Shown: positions 51,458 through 63,256, counted from the first letter of the stretch. The stretch is DNA of 64,000 nucleotides from Trema orientale (GCA_002914845.1 JXTC01000185.1:85621-149620), one strand, 5' to 3'. The notes: generated by a model not told the origin, from the letters alone. Made by a program: numbers and translations.

Positions 51458-53740
51458 ATTCCCCACAATTACAAAAAGTTTCGTCCCCGAAACTTAAAAC
51501 AAATCTGGACACTTTTTTTTCCCCCACATTTCCTCTTCTAACTCCCAAGCGGCTTCTTCCATAGCATGATTCTGCCATAGAATTCTGATAAGAAGAATTG
51601 CCTTGTCTCGGAGTTCTTTCTCTTTTCTCCGGGCACCTCTTCGTACGATAACCCTGGATCAACATCCAAAGACTCATAACTCAACAAACACATAAGAGGA
51701 AACAAATAAATACTTTCGCAGCACAGACAAATAGAACACATCATGTATCCTAGATAAAGCTGGGGGAAGGGCTAGTCGGTAGGCCATCTCACCGACTCGT
51801 TCAGTTATTTCAAAAGGCCCAATATATCTAGGGCTTAACTTACCCTTCTTGCCCAAAACTCATTACTCCCCACATTGGTGCTACCTTCAAAAATACCATA
51901 TCCCTAACTTCAAATTTCAATGGTTGTTATCGTTTATCAGCATACTTCTTTTGTCGATTAATCGAAGCCCTCAATCTCATCATAATTCTTTTTTTTTTTA
52001 ATAGCTTCAGTCGCTTGGTCCACTAACTCTGAACCTAAATATCTTCTTTTACCAGCCTCGTGCCAATGAATTGGTGATCGCACTTACATCTATATAGTGC
52101 TTCATACGAGGATATTTTGATAGATTCCTGGTAACTGTTATTATAAGAAAACTCGACTAGTGGAAGATATAGATTCCATGATCTTGGAAAATCTATCACA
52201 CAAGCCCTCAACATATCTTCTAAGGTTTGGATAGTTCGCTCACTTTGACCCTCGGTTTCGAGATGCGTAATTATACTAAACTTTAACCGAGTCCCTAAAC
52301 CTTTCTGTAAGTTTTTCCAAAACACTAAGGTGAAACATGCATCCCTATCAGATATGATTGAAGCATGCACGTCATGCAGTCGTACAATTTCTTATATATA
52401 CAACCTTGCTAACTTATCCACTGTATAAGTAGTCCGAACAGACAAAAAATGGGCTGTTTTAGTCATTCTGTCCACAATGACCCATATGGAATCATGTCCT
52501 TTCTTTGGTTTTTGGTAATTCTGACACAAAATCTATAGTGATTTGTTCCCACTTCCACTCAGGAATCTCTAACAATTGTAACAGTCCCGTTAGTCTTTGG
52601 TGTATAGCCTTAACCTGCTGACACGTTAAGCACTTTGCTACATAATCCACAACATCCTTTTTTATACCTGGCCACCATAAATGACATTTCAAATCTACAT
52701 ATATCTTCGTAGTTATAGGATACATCAAATATGGAGAGTTATGGGCTTCGTACAAGATTTGCTGCTTTATTTCAAAATCATCTGGCACACAAATTTGCCC
52801 CTATACATCAATACTCCATCATCGACATATTTCCTTGTCCCAAATTGGTAAAATTATTTACCTTATGGTCTACTCCCACCTTGCTATAGTACTTATATTG
52901 AACTCAATCGAAAATTCAATCCAACTAATTCTCACTACTTCTTGGGATCTCTTCATAACATCCCACCAAATTCTAGCATCATTCCTTAGCATATATACAA
53001 CAAAATTAAGTTTTACCACCTTAAATTATATACAAAAGGGTACACATCAACATAACTAGATTAATACCCCTAATGTTCATGAGTTACTTCTATAACTAGT
53101 TTTATTTTCTCCTGAATCTTCCTCAAGATTCTCCTTTGGATCCTCTTTAGGATCTTCTTCTGAATCCTCATCAACAAATACTTCCTCCTCTGAAGCATCA
53201 GTATCATTAACATTCAAGGTGCTAACCTGACCCTCCCATGCAAAAATAGCAAAGTTTGGCCTAAAAGTTCTTTCCAGGGAAAACATGAACTGACCTCATT
53301 TACGAAATATAGGATTTATACCTCTTCCATTAAACCACTGGGAAGCCTCTCTTCCCAAGTATAAGCTAACTATGTCTAACTTAAGAGGCCTAGGTACAAC
53401 TACCACTTTGAAAATTCTACTCATAAGACTAGTCCAATCAAACACATACATTGATTGGGTTCCATAAAACAAAGGAGGCTCATAGTTCCCCACTCGCCTA
53501 TCTCATCAAGAGTGTAAGTCACATTATTGTTTACCTCTGGCTCAGTCCTCTATGAACCATCCATCCTTTACTCAATTGACATATCCATCATAAATTAATA
53601 AAATTTCACACTTATAGTAGGGTTTGCATAAAACTAGCTTAAGCACTTTATACTTACAGTGAGCGGAGTCCTTGTCATCGTGTAATGTACATATAAGTTT
53701 TGTTTACATAACCGGTGCAACTCTGGCTCTGATACCATTT

Positions 53741-54831
53741 TGTAACATCTTCCATGTTAAAATTATTATTATGTAAACTTTTCCCATAACAAGGCCAATT
53801 AAGACCTGTTATTTTTTTATTTTTTTTTTAAAACACATCCATTTTATATAACAAAAATATGGAGATGTTAATAAATATCCAACTTAAAAACACACTCGCA
53901 TTAAATTCTTTTTCCACAAATGCTCCATCAATTCACAATATAATTATACAAAATAACTTCCAAAATTCAAGTAACAGAGTTTGAGCCACTTTCAAAATAT
54001 TTTTATACTTTCCCACGGTTAGCCCATATGTACATTGCACGCTGACTGGTCCGCTCAATACTAATCAACCTTTTTCTTTCTTTTACCTACATCATGGAGT
54101 AACTACATAAGCATAAAGCTTAGTAAGGCAGGATAAATATTACACCAAACTTCAAAATAGACAAACTATATAAAACTTAACACAACATCCACAACGTACA
54201 ACAAAGCCATAAAAACAAGTACAATAAGTATACCAATAATACCACACATTAATGGGTCCTCAACCCTTTTTGCTTTCTTATCAAATATTGGGCGACTCAT
54301 CACAAGCATCGCCAGTCTAGCTCAACAGTGACTCATCATAAGCATCACTGGAGTTTACATGTAATAACTCATCACAAGCATTATTATCTCAATTCTGTTA
54401 GTGACTCATCACAAGCATTGTTATCTCAATTCCATTAGTGATTCATCACAAGTATCACTAAATGTGCACGTAACGACACATCACAAGCATCGTTACCTTC
54501 ATTCTGTTAGTGACTCATCACAAGCATCACTAGTTGTGCATATAACGACTCATCACAAGCATCGTTACCTTAATTCTGTTAGTGACTCATCACAAGCATC
54601 ACTAACTGTGCACGTAACGACTCATCACAAGCATCATTACCTTAATTCCGTTAGTAACTCATTATAAGCATTACTAAATGTGCACGTAACGACTCATCAT
54701 AAGTATCGTTACCTTAATTCCATTAGTGACTCATCACAAGCATCATTAAATATGCACGTAACTACTCATCACATGTATCAATTGGTAAGTGCATATATGT
54801 GCATTTGCATAAGTACTTCACTATATGCTAA
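53741..54831 (-). repeat. Right (5') LTR remnant of the gypsy fossil
   Basis: It begins tgtaacatcttccatg, matches 48,600-49,827 collinearly, and contains a shorter version of the 72-bp array. Similarity stops at ctatatgctaa (54,831), where the dispersed 'cgatat' repeat starts. Confidence 0.75.
54290..54780. repeat. 72-bp tandem array inside the right LTR
   Basis: About six and a half units of the same 72-bp repeat as at 49,135-49,770, with about five TGACTCA words. The copy-number difference accounts for most of the length difference between the homologous LTR segments. Confidence 0.9.
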
Positions 54832-55560
54832 AACAATTCCTATTTATACTAGTTTTTATTTAAAACAATTCCTATTTATAATATATAAGACAGTAAAATG
54901 TACATATGTACTATAAAAACAATCGAATTTCATTTCAAAGAACAATTTTAAAATCATAATACATATCACACTATTTTATTTAATACATTTCATATTATCT
55001 TACAAATTGTAACTAGTTCTAAATTCCATTGAAAATAAATAAAAAATCAATGTGGAGAGAAAACTATGATTTATTTATATTTTTTACTACCATTTTTCTA
55101 TTTAAAAAAAAAAGATGACTTGGGGAAAAAAATCGACATCTCTGTCGATATTTCAAAATGTAGATGATATTATCACGATAATATCCGTAAATGTCTCGAT
55201 ATTAGCTCATTTTTTTACCAATATTTTACCAATATCGACATATATTGTCGATATTTTAAGTATATTTCACAGATACTGAGGAAAAAATATCTTTCTACCT
55301 AATATCAATGTCAACATTTCAAAACATGGATATTGTCGCGAGAGAAATGTTAAATACACTCTCTTTCTCACTCTCTTTTACATTCTCCAGTCTCACTGTC
55401 TGATACGTGAATTCCACTATCCAGTTTAATATTTTAATAATATAACAAATCATAATGGAATCCACGTGTTAAATAATGAGATTAAAAGAATGCAAAAGAA
55501 AGTATTACTAACATTCCTCTTGTCGCGATAATATCGACAAATATCGCGATATTTTAATCT
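54832..55560. mobile_element. Dispersed 'cgatat' repeat, copy 2
   Basis: From ttcctatttatactag onward it matches 26,945-27,616 collinearly (e.g. cacactattttatttaata; gataatatccgtaaat; tcgatattagct). The left end abuts the LTR fossil directly. Near the right end it is interrupted by a 178-bp MITE (55,342-55,519). Confidence 0.65.
55342..55519. mobile_element. Mutator-type MITE, 178 bp, perfect 9-bp target duplication
   Basis: TTGTCGCGA occurs directly outside both ends (55,333-55,341 and 55,520-55,528). The ends are inverted repeats: gagaaatgttaaatacac at the left and, reversed, gaggaatgttagtaatac at the right, extending imperfectly for about 45 bp (actctctttctc... / actttcttttgc...). A 9-bp duplication is the Mutator superfamily signature. 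Removing the insert restores the cgatat repeat word tgtcgcgataatatcg. Confidence 0.85.
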
Positions 55561-56199
55561 ATACTGGTAATAACTAATCATTCGTTGAATCTTTCATAAA
55601 GTAAACATGAAAGACCCAATGGGTGCTTTCCATTTGAAATTGCATATCCAGACCTGACCTTTCAATAGTATTTTTGAACTAAACAGCTAATATTTCCCCT
55701 GTTTTAAGCCTAATGAGTGAGGACCCTAGTATAAGCTATATAGGATACAACCTATATTTATAACAAGTGTTTGGTAGATTTCCAGCACAGATTTGATCAT
55801 ATCCTCTTTCAAACTGACCGCAATTAAATAGTCAAGCCCACGTAATTTTTACTTTTTAATTAAAAATTTTCTATAAATGATACCTTGGTGTTCAAGAATC
55901 TTCTTTTCTAGTTCCCATTTTTAATTCTATTTTATTAAACTAAGGGAACAAAAAGTAAAGAGACAACTAAAAGTTTGAGCCCACTGTCTACAAGAATACA
56001 TCTCATGCTTCCAAAACTACGTGCAACTTGATGCTCATCACCGATTACAACATGACAAGTTCAAACACCAGCTTCGTAAGAGCCACGTGTACTGTTGTGA
56101 TCAATCTTAAGATATTGAAGCAGTAGACAATTATCTCTCATCAAGTCCTTCATGGGAGGGGTAAGTTTCTATATATTTATAATCGAGTCCCTAAGCACT

Positions 56200-56772
56200 T
56201 TAAATGTCACAATCTGGGGCTCTCTGTCTGCTCTCATGACTTGTTGCTCCTCCTCAAAAACATCAGTAGCAAAACCTGAGAGTGTTCTCTTCCACTCATT
56301 CGATTTCGCTCAAGTGAAAACAAAACCAAAAACCAAGCCAAATTAGTGTGCTATTTCTCGTAGTTGGAGTGTTTGATAAAAAGCCCATTTCAACATTTTC
56401 TAAATTTTGGGTGACACGCAAAAAGGAAAAAAAAAAAAAAGAGTTTCAAACTCTAATGGAACTGTTGTCTTCTGCCCAGGTTCATTCTTTTCTTTTCTTT
56501 TCTTTTTATCTTTTTTTTTTCCTCAATTTGTTTATAACTGGGTTTTCCTATACTGACTGATTGAGATATGAATTTTGCTTCTTTTAGTAATTTTTTGTTG
56601 TTTATGATTTTTATTTGGGATGTTTATGTACTTATGTAGTGATTAAGCTTTATAGTTACACTGGTTTGATTTTGTATCTGGGATTTTTTTGTTATATCAA
56701 TATCTGGGTTTATTTTCTCTTTTGGTGATTCTGAGATATAGCTGTTGATTAGTGTTTTTTTGGGTGTGTTCA
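56200..56772 (+). other. 5' leader of the SAM-domain gene with an intron
   Basis: A likely intron runs 56,480-56,772 (donor cccag/gttcat, acceptor gtgttcag). The leader exon holds an ATG at 56,456; after splicing it would open a 12-codon upstream frame (MELLSSAQ, then AFEC, stop) ending before the main start. Transcript start is not determined. Confidence 0.5.
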
Positions 56773-56815
56773 GGCTTTTGAATGCTAGGGTTTGTGTATA
56801 ATGTTGATATTAAGT

Positions 56816-57751
56816 ATGAATACAAAGAGACAGAGGCGCCCAAATGTTAGGTTAGGGGAAATAGGAGATGTTTCTGCAGCATTTGCATGTGGGTATTCTC
56901 AAGGTACTAAGGAAAAATTAGGGCACAGGAGGTGGAGGAATGATTTTGTGAACCCTATTGAGATAGAGCAAAATAATCCGGTTTGTCGGTTTTCTGAGAA
57001 AAGGGATTCTGAGTTAACGGTTTCGGACCCAGGAGTCTCTCCCCGAAACTCAGATGATTCTCAACAGAACAGAGAAAATAAGAACCCAAACTCTTCGAGG
57101 GCTTTCACATTCACAGCTTCAGATGAAACTGATCAGACAAAATCCACGCTAGATTTCGGTAATATAACCCGAAAATGTAGAGTTATGAAGCGGCGAGGGC
57201 AAAGTAGGAAAGGGAACAATGGCGTCTTTGGAAGTGCTTGGGGTTCTAAGCTTAGTCCGGAGTTTAGTGGACTAGATGGGAAAGAGTATGGTGAGAAGGA
57301 GTTTGGTGGATACACATTTGACATAGGTGATGATTACTACCAAGGCAATGCTTTCAAGGATTTTTCTGATCGCGAAATGCCTGCCACAAGCAAAGAGGCT
57401 TGTGAATATGATATGTATGAATCCAATAATGATTCAAAGCGGCACGAAAATTTTGGTGATTATTGGAGTGAGGATGCTTGTTTCGATGGAAACGATGCAA
57501 CTAAATCTGGTGCTGGTGTATGGGACGAGATGAAATTCAACGAAGTTGACACAAATTCTGTTAGAACATGGCTGAAGGAGATGGGGTTTGGTAAATACGC
57601 TGATGTTTTTGAAATGCACGAGGTTGATGAGGAAGCTCTGCTACTACTTACGCTTGAAGATCTCAAGGAGATGGGTGTATTTGCTGTTGGACCTCGGCGG
57701 AAACTGTATAATGCAATTCAACAGCTAAGGGGTGGAGATGTTTCTGGTTAA
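56816..57751 (+). CDS. SAM-domain protein (single coding exon)
   Basis: A 311-residue protein starting MNTKRQRRPNVRLGEIGDV, a start block I recognise from plant SAM-domain family proteins. An in-frame ATG at 56,801 would add five residues (MLILS) but fits the family less well. The SAM domain is C-terminal, about residues 249-304: VRTWLKEMGFGKYADVF, HEVDEEALLLLTLEDLKEMG, GPRRKLYNAIQQL. SAM domains mediate protein-protein contacts and sometimes oligomers or RNA binding; the partner is unknown. The rest is hydrophilic and low in order, with basic patches (KCRVMKRRGQSRKG) that could direct it to the nucleus. The coding part has no intron; the leader has one. Confidence 0.9.
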   Translation: MNTKRQRRPNVRLGEIGDVSAAFACGYSQGTKEKLGHRRWRNDFVNPIEIEQNNPVCRFSEKRDSELTVSDPGVSPRNSDDSQQNRENKNPNSSRAFTFTASDETDQTKSTLDFGNITRKCRVMKRRGQSRKGNNGVFGSAWGSKLSPEFSGLDGKEYGEKEFGGYTFDIGDDYYQGNAFKDFSDREMPATSKEACEYDMYESNNDSKRHENFGDYWSEDACFDGNDATKSGAGVWDEMKFNEVDTNSVRTWLKEMGFGKYADVFEMHEVDEEALLLLTLEDLKEMGVFAVGPRRKLYNAIQQLRGGDVSG

Positions 57752-59869
57752 CCACTTAATCATCTAAGCGTATAGGTAATCTTTCTTTTATTTTTGGCTG
57801 TCCTTACCGTCTTTTGTGCAGGAAAATAACCAAGTTGTATGTAACTTTTTGAAACTTCTAACATGTCCTTTTGTTTTCTTCTCTTTCTGTATCTGTTAGT
57901 TATTGTTCAATGAGATAAGACTAAAGTTCATACTGTTTGTATGCGGAGGATTCTTCTTTCAGTATTTCTTATCATTGCTAGTTTACTGAACATATATTGA
58001 AAAGTTGGCCCAGACTGTTATAACATATAAGATGGAGATGCCTGTTTGCTGGATAACCTTATCCGTCTTTCTTTTTGTTCTTTTCTTTATTTATTTTTTT
58101 TTATTTTGAATAAATATCCATATCCTTCTTAGCTTCCTTGACTTCCTCCGTCACCAGTTTTCGATAATTACAACCCTGTAGACCCTTTTATGCCGGATTG
58201 ATGAATGCCAATGTCAAGTATTTTATGGACTTCTTAAGATTTGAATTTCATAGACATACTTTGCTTGGTTGAAGTTCACTTTACACATCTTGCCAAGGGT
58301 TGATAGTTGATACCTTGAAATTGTGAAGAGGTGGTGTTGAGATTTTGTGCTTAAAACCAGATAGTTCTACAAAATGCTTCATGGATTAACAAAGTCAGAA
58401 GCGTTTGCTCAGATTGCAGAGTCTTGAAGCATAATAACTTTGTATTGGATGTTAATCGTCACGGATCAAAACTCCAGTCTCTATCTCTTGTTTGTCACTG
58501 TTTCACCAGTGGGGTGTCAATTATTTGTAGTACATTATTGCTTATCGCTTTTCATGGTTATGGTTTGAGGATAATGAGATTCAAGTTCCAAAATGAATAC
58601 AGGCATTATACTTGAATTCGTATGGTTTTTCTGTCAGAATTAGCAATGGTTCAATCGTTTGTACAAGGATTGTTCAAGAAGCAATAGTTTGCAAGTTTAT
58701 AATTGCTGGTCTAATGAGGTTACCTACGTTGTATTGAGAGAAAATGTCACTAACCATAGTTTGTATTTGCATATTTTTTTTACCGTATTTTCTTCCGGTT
58801 GAAGTAAAGGGCGGTGAAACTGAAAGTTCGTTGTAAACTAAGTTTTTGGTTGCTGTTCTGCACCCTTTTTTTTTGGTGGTGGGAGGGAAGAAAGATGGAC
58901 TAACATGTTCCATAAATGAATTCATATCGTAGAAACCAGGGCTTCCACCCAATGGAGTCACTTATAACCATATTACATACGAATCAATTGAAACAGCCCC
59001 CAACTAGCAATCCCATGAGTAACACTGTTACAAGAATGACCAATATGTACATTTCTATTTTCTCCGCTAGACAATTGCCCCCTCATATCAAGTAGAACCA
59101 AACCCAACTCAGAAGAGATCAGGCACTCTTGAACAGAAATGAGGTTAGCTTCCCAAAGATTCTTTCATTCTCGACTGAGTAATTGTAAAAACATTCATTA
59201 CCACCATTTAAAATGCGATTGAAAATGAGACCATTACCACATTATTTGATGTATAAAAAAAAAAAAGAAATGGTGTGTCCCTAATCCTACTCTTCTTTGG
59301 CAAATTCTCCAAACAAAATCTCAACTTTCTTAGGGACCAAGCGTCTAAAAACTTTTCTGCCAATTCTCAGGATTAGAAGAACAAAAGGGATATATAACAT
59401 GCCTCTCGCTCCCATAGCAACCTTATAGCCACTACTGTTCTGTACTTATGTTCCGTGAAAGCTGATACATAACGTTCTATTCTACATGTTACCAATATAT
59501 TGTACTACCAGTCTAAACCAAGTAACCAGGGCCTAAAAGCCCGTGGTTATACTAGATCATAATAATCATTACGACATTCCCTACTACTATTTCATATGAA
59601 TATTTGAGGAAAATATTTGAGTGTTTATATAGTTTCTTTTATTTTCTAGGGAAATCAGAGTGGGCGTCCATCCTGGACACTTGATCATGTCGGGGTACTT
59701 CATCATCACTTAATATCAGTTAAAATACTGAGTATATGAATAATGAACCCAGTCAGTCAACTGGGAAGTGGGACTTTGAGAAATCTGTCATTGTCTAGAC
59801 TAAAGGCTCCTTTTTTCTATTGTAAGCTGTGGCCCTGGGCTCTGGGCTACAGAAGTGATGTGGGGTTGT
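57752..59869. other. 3' flank of the SAM gene and spacer
   Basis: The first few hundred bases are T-rich and most likely 3' UTR. Beyond about 58,100 I see short open frames on both strands but none with a recognisable family or codon pattern. Confidence 0.5.
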
Positions 59870-60590
59870 TTTTTTTTTTTTTTTGGTGCTGGAAATGGTG
59901 GATTAAATTAAAACGAGGCCGATGGATCAAAACCCAGGGGAGGGAATCCACTCGACTGAATCAGAAAGTACATCTTCAGGAATAGAGTTCAAAGAAATAC
60001 GACCAAAATAGGAAACGTGTTGTTGAGATAATGGAGTGTAATGAGGGCCTCTAGGTGACCGAAGCAAAGATGAGGATTGCTGAAGGATTGTTTGTGTTAA
60101 GAGTCCACAGGCGATTAAACCAATCTGATATGGAAGGGTGATGGGAGGGAGAAGGGCGGAGGTACCACGAAGAGGAGAACCATATTCGTGTAGCAAGAGG
60201 ATAGAATAGGAAGATGTGTTCGATGGTTTCCTGGGTGGATTTGCAAAGAGGACAATTTATATATGTAATGGGAAAAAACTGGTTGGTTTAGTTGGGGTGG
60301 GAAAGCAGTTTATGATGGCAAGTGTCCGGATCCAGGAGTCCGCAAAGCAGGTTGAAGAGGTTGGGATTTTTAGGATGAGGGATATGACTGTTGAACCAAA
60401 AAGACTACCTAACGTGTTGTGGGTTAAGATGGCTTTGGAATTGAATGTTGTTTCTTGTTCATCAACTTTTCTTGCAGAAGAAATGGAAAACGTTTTATAA
60501 TTCCAATTGAATTCCAAAGTTGGAATGCAAAATATAGTTACATGAAATTTATGTTTTCTAATGTTTCTAATGCTTCTTCTCAGACCAGAT
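59870..60590 (-). mobile_element. LINE ORF2 C-terminal remnant
   Basis: On the minus strand around 60,180-60,265 the translation reads NCPLCKSTQETIEHIFLF followed by CxxC...H-type context and ATRIWFSS. This is the zinc-binding (zf-RVT) motif of plant LINE reverse transcriptases. Weak W/P-rich similarity to the start of the RNase H-like domain follows in another frame (about 59,930-60,000), so at least one frameshift is present. A T run at 59,870-59,883 could be the poly-A tail. Confidence 0.65.
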
Positions 60591-61158
60591 TCTGTCATTT
60601 TAGAATTTAGTTTGGAAACAACTTAGTAGGGGGGGGTCTTCTAACAATTTTAGTTCAGTAGGTATAACTTTTGTACAATCCGCAAAAATGTGAGATTATT
60701 TATTCACTTATTTATCCATTTATTAGTGGACTCTTAGGGGATATGTGAAATTAGCCAAAATCTAGGCAAAAATTGTTGAAGAAAACTCAAAATTGAATAG
60801 GCAAAAATTAAGGATGTGATTGTGGATTTGAAGAGTAAGGAACTACTTCACTAAGGTAGTAAGGTGTTATTTGTCTCCATTAAAATGAAGTTTGGTATCG
60901 GTTTTTCTGATAGCAAATTACTTTGAGATACAAAAAATTTACAATATTCAACAACTAACAATTTTGGTGAATATCTCGAACACTTTGTGAAACTAAATTT
61001 CATATGTATAATTTAGACATTTTTATATCAAAATTCGTGTTTCTCATCATTCAATATATCTATTTATTGCACTCTTTCAATAGATATCTATTAGAGATTA
61101 CATATATAGGTACCACCAACACAAGAACCAATCAAAGGTTATATTCCCTTCATGAGAT
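60591..61158. other. Intergenic, nothing recognised
   Basis: AT-rich sequence with a G run near 60,630. No gene or clear repeat supported. Confidence 0.45.
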
Positions 61159-61696
61159 TGTTAGGTTTTATTATTTCCTACGTGGGCTCACATTAGTTAA
61201 TGACAATCATATATACATATTATGGACTGTCTTAATTAAGTGGGCCAAATTAGTAATCTAACTATTGAGCTCTAAAGACATCAATTGTATATGGGCTTTA
61301 TAATGTGTAGAGACCTAATACAAGTCCAAATTGTGACTGATGGGATCACAATTGGTTAACCTAGTATACATAGAGGATGAGAAAACTATAGAGATTATGG
61401 TCCAACTCATATCATAATACGTACAGCTCTTCTCCTCTAAATCTATTCTCATATTTAGAGAGAACCCATTAAGCACACTTAAAGAGATTTAACTGTGGAA
61501 GGCAGTTAATCCTCGTGTTCTCAAGCTCGTACGTTCTTGATTGTGCTACACAAATCATGTTCATACTTTTCCAGTTCTCACAATTAGCTATGAGTCTAAA
61601 TATTATTTCTATTCTTCGACAATTTATCTTGATAATTTAACATGATTGATCCTAAGATTATATCTAGATAATTTTAATCTATAGTTATATCTACCA
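61159..61696 (+). mobile_element. Likely solo LTR, related to the LTR at 28,650
   Basis: It starts tgttaggttttatt and ends atatctacca (TG...CA). It shares several blocks in order with the LTR near 28,650-29,111: gagcacac/aagcacac, cctc-tgttctcaa, and the final block gat-cctaagattatat. No primer-binding site follows, so it is probably a solo LTR. The five bases outside (gagat / aggat) are a doubtful target duplication. Confidence 0.55.
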
Positions 61697-62212
61697 AGGA
61701 TCACATAAGTTGTAATTCTTCATCACACATATTCCAGCTTTTTGACTTTTCAACTTCAATAGAATATTGGGATCTCCCTAAGATAACGACATTTTCCTCA
61801 CTCCGAAAAAAAAAAAAAAAGAAAGAAAAAACGATATTTTCCTAGTTCATTCATGCAATCCGTATATTTTATAGTTGCTAACGCTATCACGTAACACGTG
61901 CTCACAAGCTGACCGACCACTGCTTCAATTCGTTCCAATGCTAGTGGGTTGCTCTATGACTATTTCACATTTCATACATAGGGTCACGTTGATCATAATT
62001 AAGACGCTCGAGTATTTTGGTTGAGCATTGCAAATAGGTTTTAGGTTTCACCAACACCTAGGACTTGGGACTTTTTGTTTTTGTTTTTTGTTTTTTTTTT
62101 TGCAAAAATAGGACTTGGGACTTAAATCTTAAAAAATTGGCTATAAATTAGCTGTACGCCACTTTTTGTCTCCTCATTAATTAAATCTACCACTATATCA
62201 CATTTTTAAAAT

Positions 62213-62504
62213 GAATTCTTGACGGATTCTTGAACGATTCTTGACGTCGGCGGCGATTTTGAAGGATTCTTGATGAATTTTTGACAGATTCTTGATGAAT
62301 TTTTGACAGATTCTTGACGGATTCTTGATGGATTCTTGATGTCGACGGTCTTGATGGGTTCTTGGTGAATTCTTGACGCAATCTTGATAATCTTGATAAA
62401 TTCTTAATAGATTTTTGACAGATTCTTGACGTCGGTAGTGATCTTGACGGATTCTTGATGAATTCTTGACACATTCTTGATGAATTCTTGACAGATTCTT
62501 GATT
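62213..62504. repeat. Short-period minisatellite (about 12-17 bp, some 20 units)
   Basis: Built from attcttgacgg / attcttgatga words with occasional gtcggcgg or gtcgacgg inserts. One minus-strand frame stays open through it because the unit avoids stops, giving a Ser/Asn/Arg-rich repeat product, but nothing suggests real coding. Confidence 0.9.
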
Positions 62505-62789
62505 AATTCCCTCCCAAAAATGGTAGAATCTAATAATGGTGGTTTATTTGGTTAAACATTTGAAAAAAATAATAATTACCTACTTAACTCAAACTTAAGC
62601 ACAGAGATTTGCGTAGTGGATTTGTTTTAAAGAAGAAAAAAATATAGAAAGTACGTAAATTTATTTACTTTTAAACCTACTTTATTGCTTTCCAAAAAAA
62701 AAAAAACTACTTTATTTAGAAAAAAAAAACAATTATTATTCCAAGGGAATAATATCTATCATAAATAATCCACCACCTTTAGCGTTTTA

Positions 62790-63256
62790 GCGAAAAAATT
62801 ACATATTTTCATTAATATCAAATAAAATATTTTATTTGTATTTTTCAATCAAATCTCACTTAATTCAAATGTATAGTCACAATTGGAGTTTAAAATTAGT
62901 GCAGAAATGTCTTTATTCTTTAAAATTGTATATTGACAACCATAAAATAAGTCAGAAGGCAACCATCTAGACCGAAAAATAACCTGTGTTCTCTTAAAAA
63001 TCCAACGGTAACAACTTTGAAACATACAAAAATTCTTTTTTTTTTTTTGAATTCTTTTATCTGATTTCAAAAATTAAAAACAATCACTTTCAAAATTAAC
63101 TCCAATTTCTATTATACAATATGGATCCAGTGAAATTTGACAGAAAAACACAAATAAAAGATTTTCTTTGATATTAATGAAAAGGCTTGGATTTTTTTGA
63201 TAAAAGGCTAAAAATTATGGGTTTTATTTATTTATTTTTTTAGTATTATCCCTTAA
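62790..63256. mobile_element. Non-autonomous foldback element, family F, copy 3
   Basis: The left part has cattaatatcaaataaaat and the right part its inverse tttgatattaatga, followed by ggcttggattttttt and gggttttat, ending near agtattatccctta. Arrangement as in the copies at 14,839 and 36,787. Boundaries approximate. Confidence 0.45.

Larger units (their letters stand above)
48600..54831 (-). mobile_element. Ty3/gypsy LTR-retrotransposon fossil (chromovirus-like), broken
   Basis: It reads right to left. The left LTR is 48,600-51,457 and the right LTR remnant 53,741-54,831; a primer-binding site for initiator Met tRNA abuts the right LTR (reverse of 53,726-53,737) and a polypurine stretch (reverse of 51,458-51,470) abuts the left one. 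Recognisable parts are a gag-like segment near 53,300-53,490, integrase zinc-binding and core segments at about 52,030-52,790, and an integrase C-terminal/chromodomain-like stretch at about 51,460-51,860. Not all pol domains are seen and there are many breaks; it is a dead copy of moderate to old age. The chromovirus (Tekay/Del-like) placement is from the C-terminal texture and long LTRs. Confidence 0.85.

Noticed and set aside
57133-57666. Minus-strand and other-frame short proteins inside the SAM gene
   Set aside because: Shadows of the 311-residue reading frame.
58674-58961. 95-residue minus-strand frame
   Set aside because: No recognisable family, no splice or start context; crosses a T-run.
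62193-62474. Ser/Asn/Arg-rich repeat protein on the minus strand
   Set aside because: Artefact of the attcttga minisatellite.
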